This document shows positions 4,918 through 5,452 of a stretch of DNA of 5,452 nucleotides, one piece after another. The position numbers were made by a program, and so were the translations under genes. The stretch comes from Roseovarius sp. UBA3070 (GTDB lineage Bacteria > Pseudomonadota > Alphaproteobacteria > Rhodobacterales > Rhodobacteraceae), in the NCBI GenBank assembly GCA_002366775.1, contig DFBW01000218.1, positions 1-5,452 on the forward strand, read 5' to 3'. How positions within the stretch are numbered: position 1 is the first letter of the stretch; every line of letters starts with the position of its first letter. The notes beneath the pieces are model-generated. The model did no database searches, was not told where the DNA came from, and saw only the letters and a list, made by a program, of their open reading frames with translations.

Positions 4918-5452
4918 CTGTCCCTGATGCACCTTGCTGGGCGCCTGTCGTCAGCCAGGCCTGGAAGGCCTCTTCCAGACGGCCATGATTGGCAGCCCAC
5001 CACTTAGCGTCCGACATGATGAAGGCTTTGTCTTCATATGCCGGGCCATTCGGGATTTGTTGCAACGTGTCATCGCTTAGACGTGACAAGGACGATTTGC
5101 GTGTCGGCCCATTGGGCAGGAACCCCACCATATTTGCCAGCGAGTTTGTACTGGATGCATAGCGGATGAAATCTTTTGCCTCGTCTACAAAGCGACTGCC
5201 TTTGGGGATGCCAAAGAGGTCCAGTTCGATTACGCGGCCATCCATGTTGACGGCAAAATCAGCACCTTCTTCTTTGGCAGCCGTTGCCCCGGTGGTGGCC
5301 CAGATCATTGACATGGTAACGTCGCCCGAATTCAGCATGCGCACCGGTTCACGCCCGGCCTGCCAGAGCTGCAACCCAGATCTGATCGAGTCCATCTTGG
5401 CAAAAGCCTGTGCAACACCATCTTCGGTTTCTAACGTGGCATAGACATCTTC
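4910..5452 (-). CDS. ABC-type extracellular solute-binding protein, PotD-like (5' end missing)
   Basis: C-terminal 180 residues of a periplasmic solute-binding protein, open to the window edge; the internal ATG at 5395 is not the start. Related full-length proteins are ~340-380 residues, so the signal peptide and N-terminal lobe lie outside. Numbering from that ATG: NSGDVTMSMIWATTGA (22-37) is the usual segment on the hinge side of polyamine-type binding proteins. FGIPKGSRFVDEAKDFI (61-77) precedes the late helices, and SDAKWWAANHGRLEEAFQAWL (128-148) is the typical end helix. It would deliver a substrate, perhaps polyamine-like or another small cation, to an ABC importer. No ABC permease or ATPase gene follows. 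The next gene, 33 bp away, is instead a BCCT carrier, so the ABC parts would have to lie upstream. The family call is good; the ligand is not known. Confidence 0.85.
   Translation of the reverse strand, partial: EDVYATLETEDGVAQAFAKMDSIRSGLQLWQAGREPVRMLNSGDVTMSMIWATTGATAAKEEGADFAVNMDGRVIELDLFGIPKGSRFVDEAKDFIRYASSTNSLANMVGFLPNGPTRKSSLSRLSDDTLQQIPNGPAYEDKAFIMSDAKWWAANHGRLEEAFQAWLTTGAQQGASGTVR

Overview
The window looks like chromosomal DNA of an alphaproteobacterium, most likely a marine Rhodobacterales/Roseobacter-type organism. This is inferred from the moderately GC-rich codon use and the mix of protein families: a long-chain-like acyl-CoA dehydrogenase, a stand-alone Hint-domain protein, a DUF5519 protein, a PotD-like binding protein and a BCCT carrier. 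No rRNA, tRNA, CRISPR array or phage gene was seen. Species-level assignment is not possible from this sequence alone.

Layout. (1) 1-870, plus strand: the C-terminal three quarters of an acyl-CoA dehydrogenase, cut by the window start. (2) 871-1003: a convergent intergenic gap with a strong imperfect palindrome that could end transcripts from both sides. (3) 1004-1916, minus strand: a scarred locus. An intact DUF5519 gene (1004-1492) follows the last ~65 codons of a luciferase-like monooxygenase (1519 to about 1713). That gene's upstream part is gone and is replaced by about 200 bp of an IS3-family element (about 1716-1916): its left end and the start of orfA, itself frameshifted and carrying a stop. 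(4) 1914-2939, minus strand: a Hint-domain (intein/hedgehog-fold) protein whose stop codon lies exactly at the putative IS terminus. (5) 2940-3277: an AT-richer non-coding stretch holding a 30-bp dyad beside a TTGACA box, a G-rich run, and a clear Rho-independent terminator for the gene to its right. (6) 3278-5452, minus strand: a BCCT-family transporter preceded by the 3' part of a periplasmic PotD-like solute-binding protein gene, 33 bp apart and probably one operon.

How the parts relate. The binding protein and BCCT carrier are probably co-transcribed and may handle related small cationic or zwitterionic solutes (polyamine- or betaine-like). The monooxygenase and DUF5519 genes probably formed a two-gene operon that was broken by IS insertion followed by a deletion. 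The Hint gene is a single-gene unit. The acyl-CoA dehydrogenase belongs to a fatty-acid or branched-acyl catabolic locus lying to the left. The most unusual items are the IS/monooxygenase deletion scar with its chimeric ORF, the Hint protein ending on the IS tip, and the dyad upstream of the Hint gene.
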